Source: Treponema sp. (GTDB taxonomy: Bacteria; Spirochaetota; Spirochaetia; Treponematales; Breznakiellaceae). Taken from it: a stretch of DNA of 57,083 bases. Numbering within the stretch: the stretch's first letter is position 1; every line of letters starts with the position of its first letter. The stretch spans positions 1 through 57,083 of the forward strand of contig JAISMJ010000056.1 in the NCBI GenBank assembly GCA_031276815.1, in the 5' to 3' direction. Under the pieces are notes generated by a model. That model worked only from the letters and a program-made list of their open reading frames with translations. It ran no database searches and had not been told where the DNA came from. Positions 26,036-34,555 of the stretch are shown here, piece after piece. The position numbers and the translations under genes are program-made.

Positions 26036-27679
26036 GTGATCACAGTTACAGACGTACGTTTAAGGTATGGAGAAAGGACGCTTTTCAAAGATGTTAATCT
26101 CAAATTCACGCCCGGCAACTGTTATGGCGTCATCGGGGCGAACGGGGCGGGGAAATCAACTTTCCTCAACATACTCTCCGGCGATATAGAACGCGATGCA
26201 GGTGAAATAAGCATCACTACGGGAGAGCGCATGGCAACGCTCATGCAGGATCATTTCGCATTTGAGGACTATTCCGTGCTTGATACGGTTATCATGGGGT
26301 ATCCCAAGCTCTACAATGTGCAGAAAGAGCGGGAAGCCGTTTATGCGAAAGAAGATTTCTCTGATGAAGATGGTATCCGTTCTGCGGAATTGGAAGTTGA
26401 ATTCGGCGAACTCGGCGGATATGAAGCTGAAGCCCAGGCGAGCCGTCTCCTTTCTGGTCTTGGTCTTGACGAGGTGGATCACCGCAAGATGATGAGCGGA
26501 CTTGATGAAACCAAGAAGGTGCGCGTGCTTTTGGCGCAGGCGCTTTTCGGCAGTCCTGACATCCTCCTCCTTGATGAGCCGACTAACGGTCTTGACCTTG
26601 ATTCTATCTCATGGCTGGAGGAATTTCTCATTGATTTTTCCAACACGGTTATTGTGGTGAGCCATGACCGCCATTTCCTGAACAGCGTCTGTACCCATAT
26701 CGTGGATATTGACTTCGGAAAAATCACTCTGTATTCGGGCAACTACGACTTCTGGTACCAAATGAGTCAGATACTTCAGAAACAGGCAAAAGATCTACAG
26801 AAGAAGAACGAAGAAAAAGCCCGTGAACTCAAAGAATTCATCCAGCGGTTCGCCTCCAACGCTTCAAAAAGCAAGCAGGCAACAAGCCGAAAAAAAGTTC
26901 TCGAAAAACTTGATCTTGAGAACGTTACGGTAACAAGCCGTAAATTTCCATACGTGGGTTTCAAACCGGAACGGGACATCGGTAATAATGTTTTAAGCGT
27001 TGAAAACCTTTGTTTCTCAGATACCAGCAAAAGGGATATTTTAAGAAATTTCAGCCTTACAGTCAATAGAGGCGACAAGATTGCATTTGTGGGACAGGAA
27101 CATCAGGCAAAATCAACCTTGTTTGACATCATTGCAGGGGTACAAAAACAATCGGCAGGTGATTTTTCATGGGGACAGACGATTTCCTTTGCGTATTTTC
27201 CCAAGGAAAATTCCCGATTCTTTGATTCAGACCTCTCGATCTTGGATTGGTTGCGCCAATATTCGATGGATCAGGATGAGACCTATGTGCGCAGTTTCCT
27301 GGGACGCATGCTTTTTTCCGGTGATGAGGCGCTGAAACCCATAAATGTACTTTCCGGCGGTGAGAAAGTACGGTGTATGCTTGCAAAAATGATGCTTTCT
27401 GGTGCAAACGTTCTCATTTTGGATGAACCGACCAACCACCTAGATCTTGAATCCATCACCGCTTTGAACAACGGACTATGCGCGTTTCCGGGCGTGATCC
27501 TGTTCAATTCGCACGATCACGAGTTCATCAACTCAACGTCAAACCGCATCCTTGAGATTCTGCCCGACGGTGCGCCGCCCATAGATCGCATGATGCGGTT
27601 TGACGATTATCTTGTGGATGAGCCAGTAAAGAAATTACGGGCAGAGGCGTATCATCACGCTGAAAGGCTACAGATATAG
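26036..27679 (+). CDS. ABC-F protein (YbiT/YkpA-like) with degenerate second P-loop
   Basis: 547 residues from a GTG at 26036, which has AGAGG in place; an in-frame GTG at 25997 lacks one. Domain 1 has GANGAGKSTFLN and LLLDEPTNGLDLDSI, but its signature is MSGLDETKKVRV. The linker is the charged helix typical of ABC-F. Domain 2 has GQEHQAKSTLF instead of a true P-loop, with LSGGEKVRC and LILDEPTNHLDLESI. Similar asymmetry is known in the YkpA/YbiT branch. These proteins act on the ribosome and are not transporters. Confidence 0.88.
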   Translation: MITVTDVRLRYGERTLFKDVNLKFTPGNCYGVIGANGAGKSTFLNILSGDIERDAGEISITTGERMATLMQDHFAFEDYSVLDTVIMGYPKLYNVQKEREAVYAKEDFSDEDGIRSAELEVEFGELGGYEAEAQASRLLSGLGLDEVDHRKMMSGLDETKKVRVLLAQALFGSPDILLLDEPTNGLDLDSISWLEEFLIDFSNTVIVVSHDRHFLNSVCTHIVDIDFGKITLYSGNYDFWYQMSQILQKQAKDLQKKNEEKARELKEFIQRFASNASKSKQATSRKKVLEKLDLENVTVTSRKFPYVGFKPERDIGNNVLSVENLCFSDTSKRDILRNFSLTVNRGDKIAFVGQEHQAKSTLFDIIAGVQKQSAGDFSWGQTISFAYFPKENSRFFDSDLSILDWLRQYSMDQDETYVRSFLGRMLFSGDEALKPINVLSGGEKVRCMLAKMMLSGANVLILDEPTNHLDLESITALNNGLCAFPGVILFNSHDHEFINSTSNRILEILPDGAPPIDRMMRFDDYLVDEPVKKLRAEAYHHAERLQI

Positions 27680-27838
27680 AAACGTCATATGCAATTTGCC
27701 CTTAATTGTAGAAAGGTATATTATTTATCTTTTATTCTTATTTATATCTATTGATTTTCATATTTATGCTGACCGTCTTCTTTCCATGACTCTTAATGAC
27801 TTCTTGCAATACTGGGTCAAAAGAGACGTATCGTTCTT

Positions 27839-28021
27839 TTATGTCCTGTTGACAGCCATAAGAGAATCGCCTTTGATATGGACATCCCAGTACCTTTTGT
27901 AGGTTTCAAGTGTATCTGTAGAGTATGGGCGGTCTTCACCATGTTTCGAACGCTTCGCTGCATTACGTGAGGGCATCCGTGAATTATGGAAACTCTGCTG
28001 CTTCCATTTTATAGTAGACAC
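27839..28021 (-). pseudogene. Fragment of a tyrosine recombinase (phage-type integrase)
   Basis: The minus-strand frame contains DRPYSTDTLETYKRYWDVHIKGDSLM, which has the pattern of the SAM-like, core-binding N-terminal domain of tyrosine recombinases. The catalytic domain is missing and the frame stops soon after. It lies about 160 bases from tRNA-Gln, the kind of gene such elements integrate into. Confidence 0.5.
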
Positions 28022-28179
28022 GCAAAAGAAGTCCGCATGCCGTATTAAGGGTTATTTGAAAATTTTTATTGTCTTTTCATTAGAGTATGGTAAAGGGTTT
28101 TTGAAGTTTTATGGGTACTACACAACGATTCTTGAAAAAAGACTATTTACAACCCATTATATTACAATAAATTAACGAT

Positions 28180-28250
28180 TTCCCCAGGGAGGATTTGAAC
28201 CCCCACAAGCAGATCCAGAGTCTGCGGTGCTGCCATTACACAACCGGGGA
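28180..28250 (-). tRNA. tRNA-Gln (anticodon CUG)
   Basis: Read on the minus strand, 71 bases fold into a full cloverleaf. Acceptor arm TCCCCGG/CTGGGGA, D arm GTGT/GCAC, anticodon stem GCAGA/TCTGC with loop CTCTGGA (anticodon CTG), variable region TTGT, and T arm GGGGG-TTCAAAT-CCTCC. The discriminator base is A and CCA is not encoded. Confidence 0.95.
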
Positions 28251-28306
28251 ATGTTTAAAACTATCATATTTCAATATTTTTAGACTTGCTCTATTAAATT
28301 AAAAAA

Positions 28307-28335
28307 ATTATAGCACATAGAAAAATAAATGTCAA
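28307..28335 (-). promoter_or_regulatory. Promoter of tRNA-Gln
   Basis: Minus strand TTGACA (28330-28335), 17 bases, TATAAT (28307-28312): a perfect consensus pair about 57 bases before the tRNA. Confidence 0.75.
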
Positions 28336-28426
28336 GCAGGTAGAGAAAAAATGTAGAGTTCATAGAGAAATTCCACTGTTCATGTTGGCTGTTTGCAGGT
28401 ATTAAACTTACAGATGGGATGAATCC

Positions 28427-28715
28427 ATGCTATCACGTGAAGATTTTGTTTTTACCATTGGTTATGACAGATCGGCCGCTATCGTTGACAAACAAGTGCG
28501 CCAGAACTATGGCACACTTTCAACAAAGAAACTCGTGGAAAAAGGACTATTCCGCGCTGCGTAATCATCAGCTCTTTACTCAAAAAATCCCGATGAGATG
28601 AACCGTTGTGGATATCTATAATAAAACGACGGGCGCTTCCTATACGGTCTCATCACAGCTCGACAGACTTTTCGGGGTTTTCCCTGTTGAAGTAAGCCGT
28701 TCAGTAGTATTGTAG
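28427..28715 (+). pseudogene. Broken small spirochaete-type gene
   Basis: From the ATG at 28427 the frame gives MLSREDFVFTIGYDRSAAI and continues to LFRAA, then a TAA at 28562. In the same frame coding-like sequence continues (SSALYSKNPDEMNR), and after a one-base shift goes on as VDIYNKTTGASYTVSSQLD to a TAG at 28713. This reads as one protein of about 95 residues with one stop and one frameshift. I recall small spirochaete proteins of this form but know no function. The first 45 residues alone might still be made. Confidence 0.55.
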
Positions 28716-28799
28716 AAGATGATTTTATGTAAGCTTTTTGTTTTTGAACAGAATTCTCCTAAATCCAATCTCAAATCGCTGTTTTGGGGAGCGATGTAC

Positions 28800-28828
28800 T
28801 TGATATTTTCTTTTATTAACGCTATAAT
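28800..28828 (+). promoter_or_regulatory. Promoter giving a leaderless mRNA (cmk operon)
   Basis: TTGATA (28800-28805), 17 bases, TATAAT (28823-28828), then six bases to the ATG at 28835. It should drive cmk, rpsA and the following genes. No Shine-Dalgarno for cmk. Confidence 0.7.
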
Positions 28829-28834
28829 AATATT

Positions 28835-29500
28835 ATGGTAATTGCCATTGACGGACCTGCCGGTGCCGGAAAAAGTACTATTGCACAGTTTCTTGCACAA
28901 CGACTTGGATTTATGTATATCAATTCAGGAAACATTTACCGCGCTATTACACTAGGTTGCTTGCGGAACGGTATCGACATAGCGGAAGATACTGTTGATG
29001 CGTGTATTGCCTATGCTTATGACGTGGATATTGAATACTGTAACGGGCAAGTTTACCTGAATGGAGAGCCTGTTGATGCACTTCTCCATACGGATGAAAT
29101 TGATAAGAAATGCGTTCCACTATCCGCTATAGTTTCTGTTCGGCATGTGGTTAATGATATAATCAGGAAAATAGCGAAGAACCTTGACATTATCGTTGAG
29201 GGCAGAGATATGACTACCGTTGTTTTTCCTGATGCCGAGTATCGGTTTTATCTTGATGCCTCTATAGATGAACGGGCAAGACGGCGGTCTGAGCAGGGCG
29301 TTTCTGAGCTTTCTCTTGAGGAGATCAAAAAAGCGATAATGGAAAGGGACGAGATCGATAAAAATAAACAGGAAGGCAGTCTAAAAATCGCTGATGGGGT
29401 GAAGGTTTTTGATACTTCGTTGCTGACTATTGAACAAACGTGTGCAGAATTAATAGAGAATATTAAGAATATCAATATAATAAGGAACAGATATGGATAA
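28835..29500 (+). CDS. cmk: Cytidylate kinase
   Basis: 221 residues. MVIAIDGPAGAGKSTIAQFLAQRL is the family P-loop start, YINSGNIYRAIT replaces the common LDTGAMYR, IVEGRDMTTVVFPDAEYRFYLDAS and ERARRR follow. It phosphorylates CMP/dCMP. The first mRNA base should be the A of the ATG. It overlaps rpsA by eight bases; cmk next to rpsA is a widespread arrangement. Confidence 0.93.
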   Translation: MVIAIDGPAGAGKSTIAQFLAQRLGFMYINSGNIYRAITLGCLRNGIDIAEDTVDACIAYAYDVDIEYCNGQVYLNGEPVDALLHTDEIDKKCVPLSAIVSVRHVVNDIIRKIAKNLDIIVEGRDMTTVVFPDAEYRFYLDASIDERARRRSEQGVSELSLEEIKKAIMERDEIDKNKQEGSLKIADGVKVFDTSLLTIEQTCAELIENIKNINIIRNRYG

Positions 29501-31250
29501 GATGGAAGTGGGAGCGGAATTCAATCCGTCGGACACAGGGCCGGTGGATGATGGCAAGAAGAACGATGCCAGCATCCAGACGCAGTTACAGGAGGAGTAT
29601 CTTAAGTCCCTTGATTTAGCGGAAGAGGGACAGCTCGTAGAAGGTACGGTCGTTCAAGTTGCGGACGATCAGGTCTTTGTCGATGTGAACCTCAAATCTG
29701 AGGGTAAGATAGCGATAGCAGAATTTGCCGAAGTTCCCAAAGTTGGGGACAAGGTATCGGTTATTCTCGTGATGAAAGAGAATAAGTATGGAGAAGTGAT
29801 TGTTTCCAAACAAAAGGCTGATGTTAAGTTGTTTTGGAAGAATCTCAGGCAGGCATTCCATGAGCATACGCCGGTTGAGGGCATTATCGCAAAAATAGTG
29901 AAGGGTGGCTATGACTTTAGCCTCGGCTACGAAGCGCATGCATTTCTGCCCATCAGTCAGTCCGATATACAGAAGGTAGACAATCCGGAAAATTTACTCG
30001 GCTTAAAGACTTCTGTGTACATCGAAAGACTGTATTCAGACGGCAAACAAAATATTGTGGTAAACCGCCGTAAGTGGCTGGAAGAAGATATAGAAAAGAA
30101 GCGAGAGTCGTTCTTTGAAAATACGCCTATTGGAAGCGATGTTGTGGGTACCGTGAAGAGTTATACCTCATTCGGTGCATTTATTGATCTGGGTGGTTTT
30201 GACGGACTTCTTCATCTTAATGATATGAGTTGGGGGCATGTGAATCGTCCCAAGGACTTTGTGAAGCGTGGACAGGAGATCAAGCTCAAGGTTATACGAC
30301 TTGATCCCAACGAAAAACGCATCAATCTTTCGCTCAAGCATTTTACTGATGATCCGTGGATTCATTTTGAGGATAAGTACCACGTTAATGACATTGTAAA
30401 GGGTAAGGTTACCAAGATTACCGATTTCGGTGCATTCATCGAATTGGAAGAGGGTATTGAAGGGCTTGCACACATATCAGAATTTTCTTGGGTAAAAAAA
30501 ATACAGAAACCAGAAGATATGGTGAGTATCGGTGCAGAGGTCGAGTGCATGATCCTTGGTTACGATTTGCAAGCAGGCAGGGTCTCACTCGGTCTGAAAC
30601 AGGTAACGGCTAATCCTTGGACAACCGTACACGAGCGGTATCCGGTTGGTACGAGGCTTGTCAGAAAGGTTGTGAAGCTCACCAATGTCGGCGCGTTTGT
30701 TGAGCTTGAGGAAGGCATTGACGGTTTCCTCCATGCCGATGACATGTCATGGACAAAGAGAGTCAAGCATCCGAGTAGCGAGTTGCAGGTAGGGCAGGAA
30801 ATCGAAGTTATGGTCATTGCACTTGAAAGAGATAACCGCAATATTAGGCTTGGTATCAAGCAGCTTACTGATGATCCGTGGAAGACGTTTGGACATACGT
30901 ACAAGCAAGGTTCATTAGTTGAAGGAGAAGTTTCCTCTGTCACCGATTTCGGTATCTTCGTTAAAGTGCCGGGTGATATTGAAGGGCTTATTCACAAGAG
31001 TAATCTACCTGAAAACAGTGAGGAAACTCCGGATGAAGCTTTAAAGAAGTACCATATAGGCGATAGAGTAAAAGCGGTTGTGCTTGAAATACAATCCGAT
31101 AAACAGAAAGCCGCCTTTTCCATTCGTGATTATCAGAAAAAGATACGGCGTGATGAGGTGTCCCAATATATGTCATCCGACACCGGCGACGGATCAACGA
31201 TTACGCTAGGCGATCTGTTGAAGTCAAAAAAAGGCGATGAGGGAAAATAG
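29493..31250 (+). CDS. rpsA: Ribosomal protein S1
   Basis: 585 residues with six S1 RNA-binding repeats; repeats 3-6 are clear (GSDVVGTVKSYTSFGAFIDLGGFDGLLH, DIVKGKVTKITDFGAFIELEEGIEGLAHISE, and two similar). The acidic N-terminus precedes them. S1 binds mRNA on the 30S subunit and helps initiate on structured leaders. AAGGAA lies before the ATG, within cmk. The end overlaps the next gene by 14 bases. Confidence 0.95.
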   Translation: MDKMEVGAEFNPSDTGPVDDGKKNDASIQTQLQEEYLKSLDLAEEGQLVEGTVVQVADDQVFVDVNLKSEGKIAIAEFAEVPKVGDKVSVILVMKENKYGEVIVSKQKADVKLFWKNLRQAFHEHTPVEGIIAKIVKGGYDFSLGYEAHAFLPISQSDIQKVDNPENLLGLKTSVYIERLYSDGKQNIVVNRRKWLEEDIEKKRESFFENTPIGSDVVGTVKSYTSFGAFIDLGGFDGLLHLNDMSWGHVNRPKDFVKRGQEIKLKVIRLDPNEKRINLSLKHFTDDPWIHFEDKYHVNDIVKGKVTKITDFGAFIELEEGIEGLAHISEFSWVKKIQKPEDMVSIGAEVECMILGYDLQAGRVSLGLKQVTANPWTTVHERYPVGTRLVRKVVKLTNVGAFVELEEGIDGFLHADDMSWTKRVKHPSSELQVGQEIEVMVIALERDNRNIRLGIKQLTDDPWKTFGHTYKQGSLVEGEVSSVTDFGIFVKVPGDIEGLIHKSNLPENSEETPDEALKKYHIGDRVKAVVLEIQSDKQKAAFSIRDYQKKIRRDEVSQYMSSDTGDGSTITLGDLLKSKKGDEGK

Positions 31251-32787
31251 TAGCCCGCAAAGTATTGATGTCCTGAAATTTAAAACATTTGTTGAGATCA
31301 ATATGCGGATAAATTCGAATGTCCAGGACATTAGCGTTTTGTTGACTGAAATTATTGATTCGGCAGCACGTTTATGCGATGCCGAGTCTGCAAGCCTGCT
31401 TCTTCAAAATAAAGAAACAGGCTTTCTTTATTTTGAAGTTGCCTTGGGACCAAAGGGACATGATGCAAAGAGTTTTATTGTAAAACCGGGGGAAGGAATC
31501 GCCGGTTGGGTTTTTGAGCATAATGAAGCAGTTGTGTTGAGTGATGCCGGAAATGATAAGCGCCATTTGTTTGCTATTTCAAGAAGTATAGATTATCCGT
31601 GCAAAACGATGATGACCGTTCCTATGCGCGTCAAGGAAAGGTGTATAGGGGTTATTGAGCTCATCAATAAGAAAGACGGTCAGGTATTTACCAAAAATGA
31701 TCTTGAATGGCTTGAAATATTTGCTAATCAGGCTGCGTTAGCCGTTACAAATATGCAGCGTATAGAACATGCCCGGGTTGAAATTCAGCGGTTGCAGGTT
31801 GCGCTTACGGATACATATGGCAGTGAGAAAGGATATCACACTATGATATCAAAAAGTCCTGTCATGTATGAAAAGCTCAAGATGGTTGAGCGTATTGCAC
31901 AGACCGATTCTTCGGTGCTGATTTTGGGGGAGAGTGGGGTCGGCAAGGAACTGTTTGCTGAACAGATACATCTGCGTAGCCCGCGCCGCAATGCCCCGTT
32001 TATCCGGCTAAACTGTGCCGCGCTGCCTGAAAACCTGCTCGAAAGCGAGCTTTTCGGACATGTAAAGGGCGCTTTTACGGGCGCTGTTTCCAACAGGAAG
32101 GGACGTTTTGAATTAGCGGATGGCGGCACCATCTTCCTTGACGAGATTGGGGAACTGCCGCTTTCATTGCAAGTGAAGTTGCTCCGCGTGTTGCAACAAA
32201 AGACGTTTGAGCGGATAGGAGAAGCCGAACCGGTTACAGTGAACGTGCGTATTTTGGCTGCTACTAACCGCGATATAGAGGCGATGGTTGAGAGAGGCGA
32301 GTTCCGCAAGGACCTGTTCTATCGGCTTAATGTGATTCTTCTGTATGTGCCTCCATTACGGCAGCGTATTGAAGATATACCGGAGTTAGCTCACTTCTTT
32401 CTGAAGAAATATTCGCTGGAAATGAAGAAACAGTTTGATGGTTTTTCTGAAGACGCTTTGCAGGCTATGATGACGTATTCGTGGCCCGGAAATATACGCG
32501 AGCTGGAAAACTGTATTGAACGGGCGTGCGTGCTGGGGCGGAATAAGCGCATAGGGGAAGGCGACCTTTTTCTGAAAAAGATGGATTTTCTGGAGAAAGA
32601 AGGAAGCCGCGATCTAAAAACCGCGATTGATTCTTTCAAAGCGCAGTTTATAAAGAGAGTGCTTGAAGAAAACAAGTGGAATCAAACCGCTGCCGCGAAG
32701 GTTTTGGACATACAAAGGACATATTTATCAAAATTGATAAAAGATTTAGAAATTGAACCGGTTCCGCTGGAACACGGCAGACATTAA
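31237..32787 (+). CDS. GAF-domain sigma54-dependent transcription activator
   Basis: 516 residues. Residues 1-165 form a GAF sensor domain (DAESASLLLQNKETGFLYFEVALG). The AAA+ core has Walker A GESGVGKE near 232, the sigma54-contact loop GAFTGA and GGTIFLDEIGELP. The C-terminal Fis-type helix-turn-helix is NQTAAAKVLDIQRTYLSKLIKDL. It resembles NifA-like enhancer-binding proteins with a ligand sensor instead of a receiver. Its target genes are not evident here; no -24/-12 site was seen in this window. It overlaps rpsA, so is co-expressed with ribosomal genes. Confidence 0.93.
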   Translation: MRENSSPQSIDVLKFKTFVEINMRINSNVQDISVLLTEIIDSAARLCDAESASLLLQNKETGFLYFEVALGPKGHDAKSFIVKPGEGIAGWVFEHNEAVVLSDAGNDKRHLFAISRSIDYPCKTMMTVPMRVKERCIGVIELINKKDGQVFTKNDLEWLEIFANQAALAVTNMQRIEHARVEIQRLQVALTDTYGSEKGYHTMISKSPVMYEKLKMVERIAQTDSSVLILGESGVGKELFAEQIHLRSPRRNAPFIRLNCAALPENLLESELFGHVKGAFTGAVSNRKGRFELADGGTIFLDEIGELPLSLQVKLLRVLQQKTFERIGEAEPVTVNVRILAATNRDIEAMVERGEFRKDLFYRLNVILLYVPPLRQRIEDIPELAHFFLKKYSLEMKKQFDGFSEDALQAMMTYSWPGNIRELENCIERACVLGRNKRIGEGDLFLKKMDFLEKEGSRDLKTAIDSFKAQFIKRVLEENKWNQTAAAKVLDIQRTYLSKLIKDLEIEPVPLEHGRH

Positions 32788-32824
32788 GGCATTGAATCTG
32801 CGTTGGAGCATAGGGAGATGGTAT

Positions 32825-33517
32825 ATGATTGATAAAGAAAAAAAAGAGAAAATCGAGAAACAAGATAAAGCAGAGTTAATTGAAAAAATAAGCGGTTTTA
32901 TTCAGAGAAACCGGCTTGTTTTTCTTGCGTGTATGATTGGCGCGGTTGTTGCGCTGGTGGCTTTCATCACGGTAACAATCGTTCTCCAATCGCTTACTGT
33001 AAAATCAATGAGCCAGCTAGAGGCGCTGAATCAGCGGTATGAGACCCTGCGGTTTGATATTGCCGATACGTCCAAGGATGCCGATGTACAGGCGCTCTTA
33101 CACGATCTGACAACGTTTGCGTCTGGACATAAGGGATATGCATCGGCGCGCGCTCATGTAATAGCGGCGGCAGTTCAGTCAGATAAAAAAAACTGGGCGG
33201 AAGCTGAAAAGGCGTGGGCTGCCGCAGCCCTTGCCGCTAAAGACACGTATCTTGAGCCGGTAGCGATATACAATCAGGCGATTGCCCTTGAGGAGCAGAA
33301 TAATACGCAAGGCGCTATCGATCTGTTCATAAAAGCGGTGGCATTTACCGGTTTTCCGGGCGCATCCCGCGCCCAGTTCAATATTGGGCGTCTACAGGAA
33401 CGTCTGAATAAAGAGGCTGCTATTGAGGCGTATCGCAGCGTGATTAGTAAGTGGCCAAATGACGAAGTATGGACATCTCTTGCAGAATCAAGACTTATCG
33501 CGCTAGGGTTAAAATAA
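32825..33517 (+). CDS. Membrane-anchored TPR protein
   Basis: 230 residues from the ATG at 32825, where GGGAG precedes it. A charged N-terminus is followed by one membrane helix (FLACMIGAVVALVAFITVTIVL, about residues 40-62). The remaining exported part holds TPR-like repeats (YNQAIALEEQNNTQGAIDLFIKA and FNIGRLQERLNKEAAIEAYRSVI). It resembles YfgM-type periplasmic TPR proteins in layout. It probably scaffolds other proteins; no specific role can be named. Confidence 0.7.
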   Translation: MIDKEKKEKIEKQDKAELIEKISGFIQRNRLVFLACMIGAVVALVAFITVTIVLQSLTVKSMSQLEALNQRYETLRFDIADTSKDADVQALLHDLTTFASGHKGYASARAHVIAAAVQSDKKNWAEAEKAWAAAALAAKDTYLEPVAIYNQAIALEEQNNTQGAIDLFIKAVAFTGFPGASRAQFNIGRLQERLNKEAAIEAYRSVISKWPNDEVWTSLAESRLIALGLK

Positions 33518-34266
33518 TAGCTGTCTTTGATAGATGTTTTTTCTCCGCTGTCTGCCGGTTCATACCCATAGTGATTTTTTTCTCCGCCTGCGGTATTGAA
33601 GAGTACGTGTACCTGTTTCCGGTACCGGAAGCCTCTGTTGAACAGTTGCCTACAATATCGGGAGCGCGTGTAAGGCTTCCGGAAAATTCATCAGACTATT
33701 TCAACAATTTTACTATTTTTTATCGTATTTATATAAGCGCTATGCCGTCTCAAAGTCTACCGTCTAATCAATACGCCGGTCTCAACGCCGAGTTAGCTTC
33801 CGATTATAGCGCTTTCTTGCCTTATACCAATACCGCCAATACATCCGTAAACGCTACGGTCGTTGGTACGCTTTTCAGGAACAGAAAGTATTGGGAACTT
33901 GAAATAGAAGGCGGTAATATTGATGCTATGCTGGACAGCGAGCAACTCATTACGATTAATTTTAACTATATCATTGGGCGCCCTCCAACGCTGGATATTG
34001 GAATCAGCTCATTCGTTCTACGCCGTTCCAACGGAGGAGGCGCTTTTAATCCTGCGCCGGATAGGCGTTTTTTGAATACGTCCGGCTTGACTGCGCGTGA
34101 AAACGCAACAACATTGATAAATGCCGACGTAGCGCCGGCTTCCGGTTCTTCTTCTACCCTGTATGCGTATGTGGCGATGTACATAGTTGCCACCGGTATT
34201 GACAATAATTTTTCTCCTATTTACAGCATCCCAACCTTTCTCGGCGTTTTCAGATTACCGGATTGA
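33469..34266 (+). CDS. Lipoprotein of unknown function
   Basis: Up to 265 residues. A hydrophobic run ends in VIFFSACG, a clear lipobox. The rest is beta-rich and Ser/Thr/Asn-rich with no known motif. The start is uncertain: the ATG at 33469 overlaps the previous gene by 49 bases and gives a long N-terminus, and no better in-frame start with a ribosome site is visible. It is probably exported and lipid-anchored. Last gene of the cmk run. Confidence 0.6.
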   Translation: MDISCRIKTYRARVKIIAVFDRCFFSAVCRFIPIVIFFSACGIEEYVYLFPVPEASVEQLPTISGARVRLPENSSDYFNNFTIFYRIYISAMPSQSLPSNQYAGLNAELASDYSAFLPYTNTANTSVNATVVGTLFRNRKYWELEIEGGNIDAMLDSEQLITINFNYIIGRPPTLDIGISSFVLRRSNGGGAFNPAPDRRFLNTSGLTARENATTLINADVAPASGSSSTLYAYVAMYIVATGIDNNFSPIYSIPTFLGVFRLPD

Positions 34267-34555
34267 TTCATGCGAGTTTTCCAAAGCAAAGCGCGGAGCC
34301 CGTGAGAGTAACCTCTGACAATCCGGCGTTTACGGGTACACTCGCACCCTCCGCCTTCAAAAACTTCCGTATCTTTTTCCAAAAACTCCCGTATATTTTT
34401 GGAAAAACTTCCGCATCTTTTTCAGAAAACTCCCGCATGTTTTACGGAAAACCGTATAGAAGGGTTTATATAGGGTGCGCCGCCCGGACTCAATAAAAAA
34501 ATAGGTAAAACATAAAAATTCAAAGCAACAGGCATACAAATCCCATTAGTACTAC
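34267..34555. other. Intergenic stretch with a short 22-bp repeat array
   Basis: Nothing coding is seen. The only structure is the four-unit array at 34359-34450. No clear promoter was found for the next gene. Confidence 0.6.
34359..34450. repeat. Array of four tandem 22-bp units
   Basis: Units start AAAAACTTCCGTATC or AAAAACTCCCGTATA and alternate TTCC with TCCC, so the true period may be 44. Adjacent units form dyads such as CCAAAAA ... TTTTTGG. It fits the same type as the other arrays, with a different sequence. Confidence 0.75.

Larger units (their letters stand above)
27680..28834. other. 1.15-kb AT-rich interval with tRNA and gene remnants
   Basis: It contains an integrase fragment, tRNA-Gln and its promoter, and a broken small gene. 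I see no intact protein gene. The rest is AT-rich without clear structure. Confidence 0.7.

Noticed and set aside
27696-27902. 68-residue plus-strand frame after the ABC-F gene
   Set aside because: AT-rich hydrophobic frame without ribosome site; the opposite strand carries the integrase trace.
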